Shown here one piece after another: positions 1 through 7,769 of a DNA stretch of 64,000 nucleotides. The stretch is taken from positions 4,216,001-4,280,000 of the forward strand of contig NZ_CP034279.1 in assembly GCF_009739905.1 (NCBI RefSeq). Direction: 5' to 3'. The first letter of the stretch is position 1. Each line of letters begins with the position of its first letter. Made by a program: the position numbers and the translations under genes. The notes beneath the pieces are model-generated. The model did no database searches and was not told the origin of the DNA. It was given only the letters and a program-made list of their open reading frames with translations. The stretch is from Streptomyces ficellus. Lineage in GTDB: Bacteria > Actinomycetota > Actinomycetes > Streptomycetales > Streptomycetaceae.

Positions 1-1
1 G

Positions 2-403
2 CAGGGGCCCGTACTCGCCGACCTCGTCGAGTCCGGGCTCGACACGGCCGAGCTGACCGCCGTGCAGAACTGCGAACTCGCCGCCCTGGAGGACTACTTC
101 GAGGCGCAGCTCGCCTGTGGCCGTCACCTCGCGGTGCTCGGCGAGCTGGAGACGACGGCCGGCTCCCACATCCACCGCGAACGGCTCTGCGGCCAGCTGA
201 TGCTCGCCCTCTACCGGTGCGGCCGGCAGGCCGACGCGCTCGCCGTCTACCGCAGGACGCGGACGGCGCTGCGCGACCGGTACGGGCTGGAGCCGGGCCA
301 CGAACTGCGCCGGCTGGAGATGGCCATCCTCAACCAGGACCCGGTGCTGAGCCTGCCCAGCACGCGCACGGAGTTCGCGCTGCTCGGCCGCAGCGTCGCC
401 TGA
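2..403 (+). CDS. SARP-family transcriptional activator, 3' part only
   Basis: This is the C-terminal 133 residues of a protein whose start lies left of the window. The visible part is helical and matches the bacterial transcriptional activator (BTAD) domain of SARP/AfsR-type regulators, with the hallmark stretches LALYRCGRQADALAVYRRTR and LRDRYGLEPGHELRRLE. SARPs bind direct repeats upstream of antibiotic genes through an N-terminal winged helix, which is missing here only because of the window edge. It ends about 15 residues after the BTAD domain, so it is a small SARP without ATPase or TPR domains. Its position at the edge of a PKS/NRPS cluster makes it the likely pathway activator; that is inferred from context. 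Confidence 0.85.
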   Translation, partial: QGPVLADLVESGLDTAELTAVQNCELAALEDYFEAQLACGRHLAVLGELETTAGSHIHRERLCGQLMLALYRCGRQADALAVYRRTRTALRDRYGLEPGHELRRLEMAILNQDPVLSLPSTRTEFALLGRSVA

Positions 404-407
404 AGCC

Positions 408-456
408 CCGGCGGCGGAGGTCCGGTGTCCCCAACGCCCCGGACCTCCGCCGCCGG
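408..456. terminator. perfect 18-bp inverted repeat after the SARP gene
   Basis: The arms at 408-425 and 439-456 are exact reverse complements around a 13-nt loop. The hairpin starts just after the SARP stop codon and lies ahead of the next gene's ribosome-binding site. It has no T-run, as is usual for Streptomyces terminators. It could also act as an attenuator between the SARP and the exporter gene. Confidence 0.65.
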
Positions 457-487
457 ACACCCCATCCCCTCCCCTAGGAGCTCACGC

Positions 488-1984
488 ATGTCTCTCTCCC
501 CGGACACCGTGCGGACCGACGGGCCGGCGCCCGCCGGAGCACCCGTCCCCGCGGCGAGCGTCCCCGCCCCGCACGAACCGCCGCCGGAACGCATGGGAAC
601 CCGGCGCTGGTGCATCCTCGCGGTGCTGTGCGCGGCGCAGTTCATGGCCGCGCTCGACTTCTCCATCGTCAGCGTCGCCCTGCCGACCATCGGCGACGAC
701 CTGGGCTTCCAGCTCTCCCACCTCCAGTGGGTCATCACCGCGTTCGCGCTGCCGTCGGGCGGGTTCCTGCTGCTGTTCTCGCGGGCGGGCGACCTGTACG
801 GCCGGCGCACGTGGTTCCTGATCGGGCTGGCCCTGTTCACCGTCACCTCGCTCGCCGGGGGGCTCGCCCAGGATCCGTTGCCGCTGCTCGCGGCGCGCGT
901 CGGGCAGGGGCTCGCGACCGCGATGATCGTCCCCACCGGCATGGCGCTGATCACCACCTCCTTCCCGGAGGGCCCGCTGCGCAACAAGGCGCTGGGCATC
1001 AACGGCGCGCTGCTGTCGCTCGGTTTCACCGCCGGGGTCATCCTCGGCGGCGTCATCACCGAGTCGCTGAACTGGCGCTGGACCATGTTCATCAACGTCC
1101 CGTTCGGCATCGTCGCCGTGATCGTCACCCTGCTGCTGGTCGCCGAGTCGCGCAACGCCGAGAAGGGCACCCTCGACGTCCCCGGCGCCGTCACCGTCTC
1201 CGGCGGACTGCTCGCCGTCATCCACGGCGTGACCACCGCCGACCGCAGCGGCTGGGCCGACCCGGTCGTCCTGGGGTCCCTCGCCGCCGGTGCGGCGCTC
1301 CTCGCGGTCTTCGTACGGGTCGAGTCGCGCAGCGCCTCGCCGCTCGTCCCTCTGCGCGTCCTCACGCGCCGCACGGTCGGCTGGGGCAACTTCGCCGGCC
1401 TCGTCACCTTCTCGATGATCACGTCGGTGGTCTTCCTGATGACCATGTACATGCACCAGGTCATGGCGTACAACCCGCTCCAGATCGGGCTGTGCTTCGC
1501 CGCGCTCGGCGGCGCGATGATCGTGGCCGGGCCACTGGTGCCCCGGCTCGTCCGGACGTGGGGCCCTGGCGGCACCCTGGCGGCGGGGCTCCTGGTGCAG
1601 ACGGCCGGCACCCTGCTGCTGCTCCTGCTCGGCACCGAGGGCGGACTGGCGCTGCTGCTCGTCGGCACCGGCGTCGCCGGCTGGGGGCACATGATGGCCG
1701 TCGTCTCCTACACGATCGCCGCCACCAGCGGACTGTCCAACGCCCTCCAGGGCGCGGCGAGCGGCCTCGCCACCACCGCCCAGCTCGTCGGCCTCACCAT
1801 CGGTACGCCGGTCGTCGGGGCCATCGCCACCGGCCGGATCGCCGCGCTGGAGGCCACGTCGGTGGGCGTGAAGGAGGCCACCGTCTCCGGCGTCCACCTG
1901 GGCATCGCCGCCGTCGCCGTGTTCCTGGTGGCCGGTGTCCTCACCTCCGCGCTGCTGCTGCGCGGCCCCCGAACGACTCGTTGA
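488..1984 (+). CDS. MFS drug-efflux transporter, 14-TM DHA2 (EmrB/QacA) type
   Basis: The 498-residue integral membrane protein is a proton-driven antiporter of the DHA2 family. Features seen are the motif-A-like stretch GDLYGRRTWFLIG after TM2, motif C (GFTAGVILGGVI) in TM5, and about 14 hydrophobic segments. The ATG at 488 was chosen because AGGAG lies 7 nt upstream; an in-frame GTG at 425 would start inside the preceding hairpin. It probably exports the cluster product and gives self-resistance, which is inferred from its place between the SARP and the biosynthetic genes. The next gene follows after 10 nt on the same strand, so they are likely cotranscribed. Confidence 0.85.
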   Translation: MSLSPDTVRTDGPAPAGAPVPAASVPAPHEPPPERMGTRRWCILAVLCAAQFMAALDFSIVSVALPTIGDDLGFQLSHLQWVITAFALPSGGFLLLFSRAGDLYGRRTWFLIGLALFTVTSLAGGLAQDPLPLLAARVGQGLATAMIVPTGMALITTSFPEGPLRNKALGINGALLSLGFTAGVILGGVITESLNWRWTMFINVPFGIVAVIVTLLLVAESRNAEKGTLDVPGAVTVSGGLLAVIHGVTTADRSGWADPVVLGSLAAGAALLAVFVRVESRSASPLVPLRVLTRRTVGWGNFAGLVTFSMITSVVFLMTMYMHQVMAYNPLQIGLCFAALGGAMIVAGPLVPRLVRTWGPGGTLAAGLLVQTAGTLLLLLLGTEGGLALLLVGTGVAGWGHMMAVVSYTIAATSGLSNALQGAASGLATTAQLVGLTIGTPVVGAIATGRIAALEATSVGVKEATVSGVHLGIAAVAVFLVAGVLTSALLLRGPRTTR

Positions 1985-1994
1985 GGAGAAGCCC

Positions 1995-2405
1995 ATGTCC
2001 GCAGTACTCCCCGAGCCGGTGAAGAAGCTCCTGGACTCACCGCTCTTCGTGACCGTGGCGACCGTCCAGCCCGACGGCAGCCCCCAGATGAGCGTCGTGT
2101 GGGCGACGGCCGACGGCGACGACGTCCTGTTCGTCACGTCCTACGGGACGCGCAAGGAGAAGAACCTGCGGCGGGACCCGCGCACCGGCGTTATGGTCCA
2201 CCCGCCCCAGGCGCCGTACAGCTTCGCCTCGATCAGCGGCACCGCCCGGTTCACCGACGAGGACGCCGTGGCGCTCCTCGACGAGCTGTCGGTGAAGTAC
2301 ACCGGCAAGGTGTACGCCGAGTTCAGCCCCGGCAACGTCCCGACCGCCGACCAGCTCGTCGTCGTGCGGGTCACTCCGACGAAGGTCGCGGGCGGGCTGC
2401 GCTGA
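1995..2405 (+). CDS. PPOX-class (probable F420-dependent) oxidoreductase
   Basis: The 136-residue protein has a split-beta-barrel flavin-binding fold. The N-terminal LLDSPLFVTVATVQPDGSPQ and the central SYGTRKEKNLRRDPRTGVMV are typical of Rv1155-like PPOX proteins that bind F420 or FMN. A GAGGAG ribosome-binding site sits about 6 nt before the ATG. It lies 10 nt behind the exporter gene in the same direction. It could carry out a reduction on the cluster product or be incidental; the substrate cannot be read from sequence. Length is normal for the family. Confidence 0.75.
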   Translation: MSAVLPEPVKKLLDSPLFVTVATVQPDGSPQMSVVWATADGDDVLFVTSYGTRKEKNLRRDPRTGVMVHPPQAPYSFASISGTARFTDEDAVALLDELSVKYTGKVYAEFSPGNVPTADQLVVVRVTPTKVAGGLR

Positions 2406-2412
2406 CCCGCAT

Positions 2413-2446
2413 GGTCCCGGCCGACGGCAGGACGTCGGCCGGGACC
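2413..2446. terminator. bidirectional terminator hairpin
   Basis: Exact 13-bp inverted arms (2413-2425 and 2434-2446) with an 8-nt loop lie between the convergent PPOX and EamA genes. The position suits termination from both sides. Confidence 0.7.
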
Positions 2447-2468
2447 GCGCGTGTCGTACGACCCTTCT

Positions 2469-3518
2469 TCAGCGGACGGCCTGGAGAGCCCGGTCCGGCT
2501 GTTGCTCCCGCCCCTGCTGCTCCTGTTCCGGCCGCTCCTGTGCCTGCTTCTGCCGTACGGGGTCGGCCGGTTCGGCCTCCGGTTCGGTGGCGGACGGTGT
2601 CGCCCGCTGCGCGATCAGCGCGCCGACCAGCACCATCAGCCCGCCCGCCAGCTGCGCGCCCGCCAGCCGCTCGTCGAGCAGCGCCCAGGCCAGGACGGTC
2701 GCGATGACCGCCTCCAGGCAGGCCACCACACCCGCCACCTGCGGGGACAGCCGGCGTACCGCCAGCACCCCGGTGAGGAACGCGGCGACCGTCGAGACCA
2801 GCACGATCCAGCCGATCAGCGCGATCCGGGGCGCCTCCACGCCGCCGAGCTGCGCGCCGCCGCCGAGGACCGACCAGTCCAGCTGCCACGGCCGCGCCAC
2901 CACGGTCAGCACGGCCGCGCCGACGAGCAGGCCGTACGCGATGACGGCGACCGGCGACACCGCCGCCCTGCCGTCACCGGCGTGACCCCGGTCGGACAGC
3001 AGGAAGTACCCGACCTGGCAGCCCGCGGCGCCGAGCGCGAGCAGCAGCCCCACGGGGTCGAAGGCGAGCCCCGACCACACCTGCACCACACAGGCCAGTC
3101 CGCCCACGGCCAGCACGACGCCCAGGGCGGCGGCCCGGGTCACGGGCCTGCGCTGCACGAAACGTACCCACAGCAGCACCAGCGCGGGAGCCAGGTACTC
3201 CACCAGCAGGGCCACGCCGACCGGGATGTAGGACAGCGAAGCGAAGTAGAAGGCCTGCACGCCGGCCACGGCCAGCAACCCGAAGCCGAGCAGCAGCCCG
3301 GGGCGCAGCCGCAGCGCCGACCTGTGGTGGACCGCGAGCGGCAGCATCACCAGCGCCGCGCCCGCGACCCGCAGCCACACCACGTGCAGCGGGTCGATGC
3401 CCGCCTCGATGAGGGGTTTGGCGGCCACTCCGGAACCACCGAACGCGAAGGCCGACGCGACGGCGAGGGCCAGCCCGGTGTGCGTCGTGCCCCGGGCGGG
3501 GCTGATCGTGGCGCTCAT
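2469..3518 (-). CDS. EamA/RhaT-type DMT-superfamily transporter
   Basis: The 349-residue protein has two EamA repeats of five membrane segments each (repeat 1 about residues 15-145, repeat 2 about 165-305) and a hydrophilic Gln/Glu-rich tail of about 40 residues. Family members export amino acids or small metabolites. The ATG at 3518 overlaps the serA stop by 4 nt (ATGA), so translation is coupled to the Dap/phosphoserine genes. This suggests export of Dap, a related amino acid or the final product, but substrate assignment is inference. The charged Gln-rich tail is unusual for the family and may be lineage-specific. Confidence 0.8.
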   Translation of the reverse strand: MSATISPARGTTHTGLALAVASAFAFGGSGVAAKPLIEAGIDPLHVVWLRVAGAALVMLPLAVHHRSALRLRPGLLLGFGLLAVAGVQAFYFASLSYIPVGVALLVEYLAPALVLLWVRFVQRRPVTRAAALGVVLAVGGLACVVQVWSGLAFDPVGLLLALGAAGCQVGYFLLSDRGHAGDGRAAVSPVAVIAYGLLVGAAVLTVVARPWQLDWSVLGGGAQLGGVEAPRIALIGWIVLVSTVAAFLTGVLAVRRLSPQVAGVVACLEAVIATVLAWALLDERLAGAQLAGGLMVLVGALIAQRATPSATEPEAEPADPVRQKQAQERPEQEQQGREQQPDRALQAVR

Positions 3519-4531
3519 ACGGCGACCGCCTCCTTCGGCGCGTTCCCGGTGAGGACCGCCGGGTTGGCCAGGCCGTGCACCGGCCGCCCGAGGAACGCGC
3601 CGCGCACCGCGTCCAGCACCGTGCTCGCCGCCCGGTCCTGCGCCTCGGCCGTACCGGCGCCGATGTGCGGGGTGCACACCACCGAGTCCAGGTGGGGGAG
3701 GGGCGAGTGGACGGGCGGTTCGGTCGCGAAGACGTCGAGTGCGGCGCCCGCGATCCGGTCCTCGGCCAGCGCGCGGGCGAGCGCCGCCTCGTCGACGATG
3801 CCGCCGCGCGCGGTGTTCACCAGGCGCATGGTTGGTTTGGCCAGGGCGAGTTCCCGTTCACCGATGAGGCCGGTGGTGGCGGGCGTGCGGGGCACGTGGA
3901 TCGTCAGGACGTCGGCGGTGGCGACCAGCTCGTCCAGCGGCAGCCAGGCGACGCCGTGCGCGTACGCGAACTCGGGTGTGACGAACGGGTCGTGGGTGAG
4001 CAGCTCCACCTCGAAGGGGGCGAGCCGTTCCGCCACCAGCTGCCCGATCCGGCCGAAGCCGACGATGCCGACGCTCTTGCCGCTCAGCTCGGAGCCCTGG
4101 AAGTCGGCCCGGCGCCACTCCCCGGCGCGCACGGACGCGGCGGCGGCCGGGAGGTTGCGGAACATCGACAGGATCAGCCCGACGGTCAGCTCGGCGACGC
4201 TGGTGATGTTGGAGACGGGTGCGTTGACCACCATCACCCCGGCGCGGGTGGCCGCTTCGACGTCGACGTTGTCCAGGCCGACACCCGCACGGGCGACGAT
4301 CCGCAGCCGCGGGGCGCGGTCGAGCACCTCCTGGTCGACTTTCGTGGCGCTGCGGATGACGAGCGCCTCGGCGTCCCGGACCGCGTCCAGCAGGGCGGCG
4401 CGGTCGGCGCCCCGGCACTGGCGTACGTCGAAGTCGCCGTGCAGCTCGGCGGTCAGGCGGGCCGGCAGCGGGTCCGAGATCAGCAGCACGGGCCGGGGCG
4501 TGGTCGTGGACGCCGTCATGGTCGTGGTCAT
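3515..4531 (-). CDS. serA: D-3-phosphoglycerate dehydrogenase-like enzyme, short form
   Basis: This 338-residue NAD-dependent D-2-hydroxyacid dehydrogenase should oxidise 3-phosphoglycerate to 3-phosphohydroxypyruvate. Visible features are the dinucleotide-binding VGIVGFGRIGQLV, the NTARGGIVDE signature with the catalytic Arg nearby, and the catalytic His in TPHIGAGTAEAQ. It lacks the C-terminal intervening and ACT domains of the 520-residue housekeeping SerA, so it should escape serine feedback inhibition. The ATG at 4531 has AAGGGG 9 nt upstream; a GTG at 4549 is a weaker alternative. Next to sbnA/sbnB it probably feeds the O-phosphoserine used for Dap synthesis. Another 2-hydroxyacid dehydrogenase role cannot be excluded. 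Confidence 0.8.
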   Translation of the reverse strand: MTTTMTASTTTPRPVLLISDPLPARLTAELHGDFDVRQCRGADRAALLDAVRDAEALVIRSATKVDQEVLDRAPRLRIVARAGVGLDNVDVEAATRAGVMVVNAPVSNITSVAELTVGLILSMFRNLPAAAASVRAGEWRRADFQGSELSGKSVGIVGFGRIGQLVAERLAPFEVELLTHDPFVTPEFAYAHGVAWLPLDELVATADVLTIHVPRTPATTGLIGERELALAKPTMRLVNTARGGIVDEAALARALAEDRIAGAALDVFATEPPVHSPLPHLDSVVCTPHIGAGTAEAQDRAASTVLDAVRGAFLGRPVHGLANPAVLTGNAPKEAVAV

Positions 4532-4601
4532 GGCGTGGTTCCCCTTCACGGGTCGGGTACGGGGCGGGCGACCGGAGCGGTGCGCCGGCGCGGGGTGGCG
4601 C

Positions 4602-5657
4602 TTACGCGTAGCGGCTCAGGTCGTGGAAGAAGCCCGGCGCGGGCTGGGCCAGGCCGCGTGCGGTGGCCTCCCGGTAGACGTGCGCGCCGACGGCGAGGTC
4701 GAGGATGCCGAGTCCGAACGGGGAGAAGATCACGGGACGGTCCTGGGGCACAGTCACCGTGGAGCGCAGCACGTCGTACAGCGTCCCGTCGACGAAGTCG
4801 CGGTTGCCCGTGGCCTGTTCGAGCAGGTGTGGGGAGGTGTCGGCCTTCAGGCAGTGCTCGATGTCGTCCAGCACGTTGAAGGAGCCGCGCAGGATCTCCG
4901 GGTCCAGGTCGCGCAGCGAGATGTGCAGCACGGTCGGGTTGTGCGCGAACCAGGCGGGGTCGTGGATGTGCGGGGTGGCCGCCGTGGTGGCGAAGACGAC
5001 CAGGCCCGAGGCGCGCAGAGCCTCCTCGGCCGACTCCCGGACGACGATCTTGGCGGGGGTGCGGTCGGCGAGGTGCCGGGCGAAGCTGTCCGCGTACTCC
5101 CGGCTGGCGTCGTGGATGCTGATCTCGTCGAACTCCCACCCGGTGCCCTGGAGGTGGGTGAAGAGGTAGCGGGCGATCAGCCCGGTGCCGAAGAAGGTGA
5201 CGGTACGCGGCCGCTCACGGTCCCGGTGCAGCTCACGCGCGGCGAGCGCGGCCGAGGACGCGGTGCGGGTGGCGCTGATGATGGAGCTCTCCAAACACGC
5301 GAACGGGTAGCCCGTGTCGTGGTCGTTGAGGACCAGGACGGCGGAGGCGCGCGGCAGGCCGCTGGTGATGTTGCGGGGGAAGCTGGAGATCCACTTGATG
5401 CCGTCGACGGGGCGCTCACCGCCGAGCGAGGCCGGGAGCGCGATGATGCGCGAGTCGGGGCGGTCGGGGAAGCGGAGGAAGTAGCTGGGCGGGTTGACGC
5501 TCTGGCCCTCTCCGTGGGCGAGGTAGGCGTCGCGCACGACATCGAGGATGCTCGGCTCGTGGCCGGCCAGGACGTCGTGGACGGCCTTGCCGCCGATGAC
5601 CGAGAACTCGGGGACGGCGGGGGCGGTCGGTGTGGTGGTCGCGGTGGGCGCGGACAT
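4602..5657 (-). CDS. sbnB: SbnB-like 2,3-diaminopropionate biosynthesis oxidoreductase
   Basis: The 351-residue member of the ornithine cyclodeaminase/mu-crystallin family has its Rossmann motif at FFGTGLIARYLFTHL. In Staphylococcus aureus SbnB oxidatively cleaves N-(1-amino-1-carboxyethyl)-glutamate (ACEGA) to L-Dap and 2-oxoglutarate with NAD+. The N-terminal FSVIGGKAVHDVLAGHE fits the SbnB branch rather than true cyclodeaminases. The pairing with an SbnA homologue 52 nt upstream is the strongest evidence for Dap production. The ATG at 5657 is preceded by an AGGAG. An ornithine- or lysine-cyclodeaminase role is possible but less likely in this company. Confidence 0.85.
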   Translation of the reverse strand: MSAPTATTTPTAPAVPEFSVIGGKAVHDVLAGHEPSILDVVRDAYLAHGEGQSVNPPSYFLRFPDRPDSRIIALPASLGGERPVDGIKWISSFPRNITSGLPRASAVLVLNDHDTGYPFACLESSIISATRTASSAALAARELHRDRERPRTVTFFGTGLIARYLFTHLQGTGWEFDEISIHDASREYADSFARHLADRTPAKIVVRESAEEALRASGLVVFATTAATPHIHDPAWFAHNPTVLHISLRDLDPEILRGSFNVLDDIEHCLKADTSPHLLEQATGNRDFVDGTLYDVLRSTVTVPQDRPVIFSPFGLGILDLAVGAHVYREATARGLAQPAPGFFHDLSRYA

Positions 5658-5709
5658 GGGTGTGCTCCTGGGAAGGTGGGAAGGGGGGCTGTGGGCGGGG
5701 TCCGCCGGG

Positions 5710-6723
5710 TCAGCTGCCGACGAGCGTGCCGGTCGCCGCGCGCGAGAGCGGATCGTCGTCCGTGATGTCGCCGAACCGCGCCCGGACCCACACGTCGTCG
5801 TAGACGGAGTCGAGGTACCGCTCGCCGAGGTCCGGGGAGATCCCGACGGCCAGCGCCGTCGGGTCGGCGTCGCCCAGGCGCTGCAAGGCGCCCGCCAGGA
5901 CGGTCCCGGTGGAGCCACCGAGCAGGTAGCCGCGGCGCGCCATGGCGCGGCACATGCGTACCGCCTCCTGCTCCGGGACCATCAGGATCTCGTCGACGAC
6001 GCTCTCGTCGGCGATCTCCGGGCGGCGCCCGGTGCCGAGACCGGGGATGTGCCGGGTGCCGGACGGGCCGCCGAAGGTGACCGAGCCGACGCTGTCGACG
6101 GCGACGACCCGTGCGGGGTGGCCGATGTGCTTGAGGTAGCGGGCGCAGCCGGTGAGCGTGCCGGTGGTGCCGGCGCCGATGAACAGGTAGTCGAGGTCCG
6201 GGAAGGCGCGGACGATGGCGGGGCCCGTGGCCCGGTAGTGGGCGCGCCAGTTGTTGTCGTTGGCGTACTGGTTGAGCCAGAGGGCTCCGGGCGTCCGGCG
6301 GCACAGCTCGCGGACATGGCGGATCCGGGCGCCGAGCAGCCCTTCGACGGGGTCGGGTTCGGAGATGACGACGACCTCGGCACCGTAGGCGCGCATCATC
6401 CGCAGATGGCGTTCGGTGCAACGGGTGTCGGTCACGCAGACGAACGTGTAGCCGCGGTCGGCGGCGATGGCGGCCAGTGCGACGCCGAGGCTGCCCGAGG
6501 ACGACTCGACGACGGTGGACCCGGGACGCAGCCGTCCCTCCTCCTCCGCCGCGCAGATCATGCTCAGGGCCGCCTTGGCCTTGACGGAACCGGCGAAATT
6601 GAATCCCTCGCACTTGAGGAAGAAGGGTCTGCGAAAAGGAGGTGTGAGGTCGATGAATATGTCGTCGGGTGTGAGATCCAGTGGGGAAGTCACAATCTCC
6701 GGTGAATTCCTTTCCGATTTCAT
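5710..6723 (-). CDS. sbnA: SbnA-like PLP-dependent ACEGA synthase (Dap pathway)
   Basis: The 337-residue protein is a fold-type II PLP enzyme of the cysteine synthase family. In the characterised pathway SbnA condenses O-phospho-L-serine with L-glutamate to give ACEGA. The PLP lysine lies in FNFAGSVKAKAAL, and SSSGSLG and GAGTTGTLTG form the substrate and phosphate loops. The start is the ATG at 6723, because a promoter (TTGCCC-N17-TAGCGT) ends 7 nt before it, giving a leaderless message; a TTG at 6759 would lie inside the -35 box. It leads the sbnA-sbnB-serA-eamA operon, the likely source of a Dap unit for the NRPS. Confidence 0.87.
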   Translation of the reverse strand: MKSERNSPEIVTSPLDLTPDDIFIDLTPPFRRPFFLKCEGFNFAGSVKAKAALSMICAAEEEGRLRPGSTVVESSSGSLGVALAAIAADRGYTFVCVTDTRCTERHLRMMRAYGAEVVVISEPDPVEGLLGARIRHVRELCRRTPGALWLNQYANDNNWRAHYRATGPAIVRAFPDLDYLFIGAGTTGTLTGCARYLKHIGHPARVVAVDSVGSVTFGGPSGTRHIPGLGTGRRPEIADESVVDEILMVPEQEAVRMCRAMARRGYLLGGSTGTVLAGALQRLGDADPTALAVGISPDLGERYLDSVYDDVWVRARFGDITDDDPLSRAATGTLVGS

Positions 6724-6730
6724 GGGCGTT

Positions 6731-6759
6731 ACGCTACGGGCTGCCGAGATCCCGGGCAA
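6731..6759 (-). promoter_or_regulatory. promoter of the sbnA operon, leaderless
   Basis: Read on the minus strand, TTGCCC (6759-6754), a 17-nt spacer and TAGCGT (6736-6731) match the vegetative Streptomyces pattern. The A of the sbnA ATG lies 7-8 nt after the -10 box, so transcription should start at or next to the start codon. Confidence 0.7.
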
Positions 6760-6871
6760 TCGTGCTCACCTGCGGAAAGGACGCGCAATTACCGTACGGT
6801 GCGGGTTGGTTGGGTGATACACGAATGGGGGTGTGCGTGTGACGCACCCGGGCGACCCGGAACGGCCCCGA

Positions 6872-6896
6872 ACGGCCCCGGATTTCCCGGGGCCGT
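6872..6896 (-). terminator. terminator hairpin after the thioesterase gene
   Basis: Exact 10-bp arms (6872-6881 and 6887-6896) surround a 5-nt loop, 43 nt beyond the stop of the leftward thioesterase gene and ahead of the sbnA promoter. It would insulate the two leftward operons. Confidence 0.6.
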
Positions 6897-6938
6897 CCGT
6901 CGGGGCGGCTTGCTTCCGGTTTCACACCGGTACGGGCT

Positions 6939-7769
6939 TCACACCGGTAGGGGCAGTGCTTCCCTGATGAGTGACGCCACCCGCGGGGCGCAGTCGTCGA
7001 GGGAGAAATGGCCGCCCGGCAGCAGCCGGACGGAGGTCGCCGCGGTGGAGAGGTCCCGCCAGGCGGCCGCCCCCGCGCCGGTCACCAGCGGGTCGGCGTC
7101 GCCCACCAGCACGGTGAGCGGGCAGTCCAGCGGTTCGCCGGGCGACCACACGTAGGAGCGCAGCGCCCGGTAGTCGGCGCGCAGGGCGGGCAGAGCCATG
7201 GCGACCAGCTCGGGCTCCTCCAGGACGCGGCTGCCCGTACCGCCGAGCCGGCGGATGTGGGCGAGCAGCGCCTCGTCGTCCCGCACGTCGTCGGTGGCGA
7301 CCGGCCCGGCCGACGGGGCGTCACGGCCGGAGACGAACAGCCGCACCGGCGCCGGGCCCGCCGTCCGCCGAAGGCGGCGAGCCGTTTCGTACGCGACGAC
7401 GGCGCCCATGCTGTGGCCGAACAGCGCGTAGGGCTGCTCGTCCCGGGTGCGGATCTCCGCCGCGAGTACGTCGGCGATGGCGCCGATGTCCTCCCACGGC
7501 CGCTCCCGGTACCGGTCCTGCCGCCCCGGGTACTGCGCCGCCGCCACGGCCACCGACACCCGGGCCCCGGTGGGCCCGCCCGCCGCGAGCGCCCCGGCGA
7601 GCGGGGCGAACGCCCCCGCCGGGCCGCCCGCGTGCGGGAAGCAGTACAGCCGCAGCCCGGCGTGAGGGTCCGCGCCGCCCCGGGCCCGACCGGCTGCCGC
7701 GCCCGGCGGGGCCGGGGAGCCCCGGTCGGGGCCGGGCCCGGGCAGCTCGCGGAACCAGGCGGCCGTCAC
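6939..7769 (-). CDS. type II thioesterase (editing TE)
   Basis: The 276-residue alpha/beta hydrolase has the nucleophile elbow LFGHSMGAVV, the Asp region VLVGDADPLV and the catalytic His in GGHFSLDDC. Such free-standing enzymes hydrolyse stalled or wrongly primed acyl groups from PKS and NRPS carrier proteins. The first 45 residues are Pro/Gly-rich and not part of the fold. The GTG at 7769 overlaps the stop of the GMC oxidoreductase gene by 4 nt (GTGA), so it is the last gene of a coupled operon that starts with the acyl-CoA carboxylase. Confidence 0.88.
   Translation of the reverse strand: MTAAWFRELPGPGPDRGSPAPPGAAAGRARGGADPHAGLRLYCFPHAGGPAGAFAPLAGALAAGGPTGARVSVAVAAAQYPGRQDRYRERPWEDIGAIADVLAAEIRTRDEQPYALFGHSMGAVVAYETARRLRRTAGPAPVRLFVSGRDAPSAGPVATDDVRDDEALLAHIRRLGGTGSRVLEEPELVAMALPALRADYRALRSYVWSPGEPLDCPLTVLVGDADPLVTGAGAAAWRDLSTAATSVRLLPGGHFSLDDCAPRVASLIREALPLPV

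Noticed and set aside
6723..6759. TTG start at 6759 for the SbnA homologue
   Set aside because: It would fall inside the -35 box of a good promoter and the added 12 residues are not family-like.
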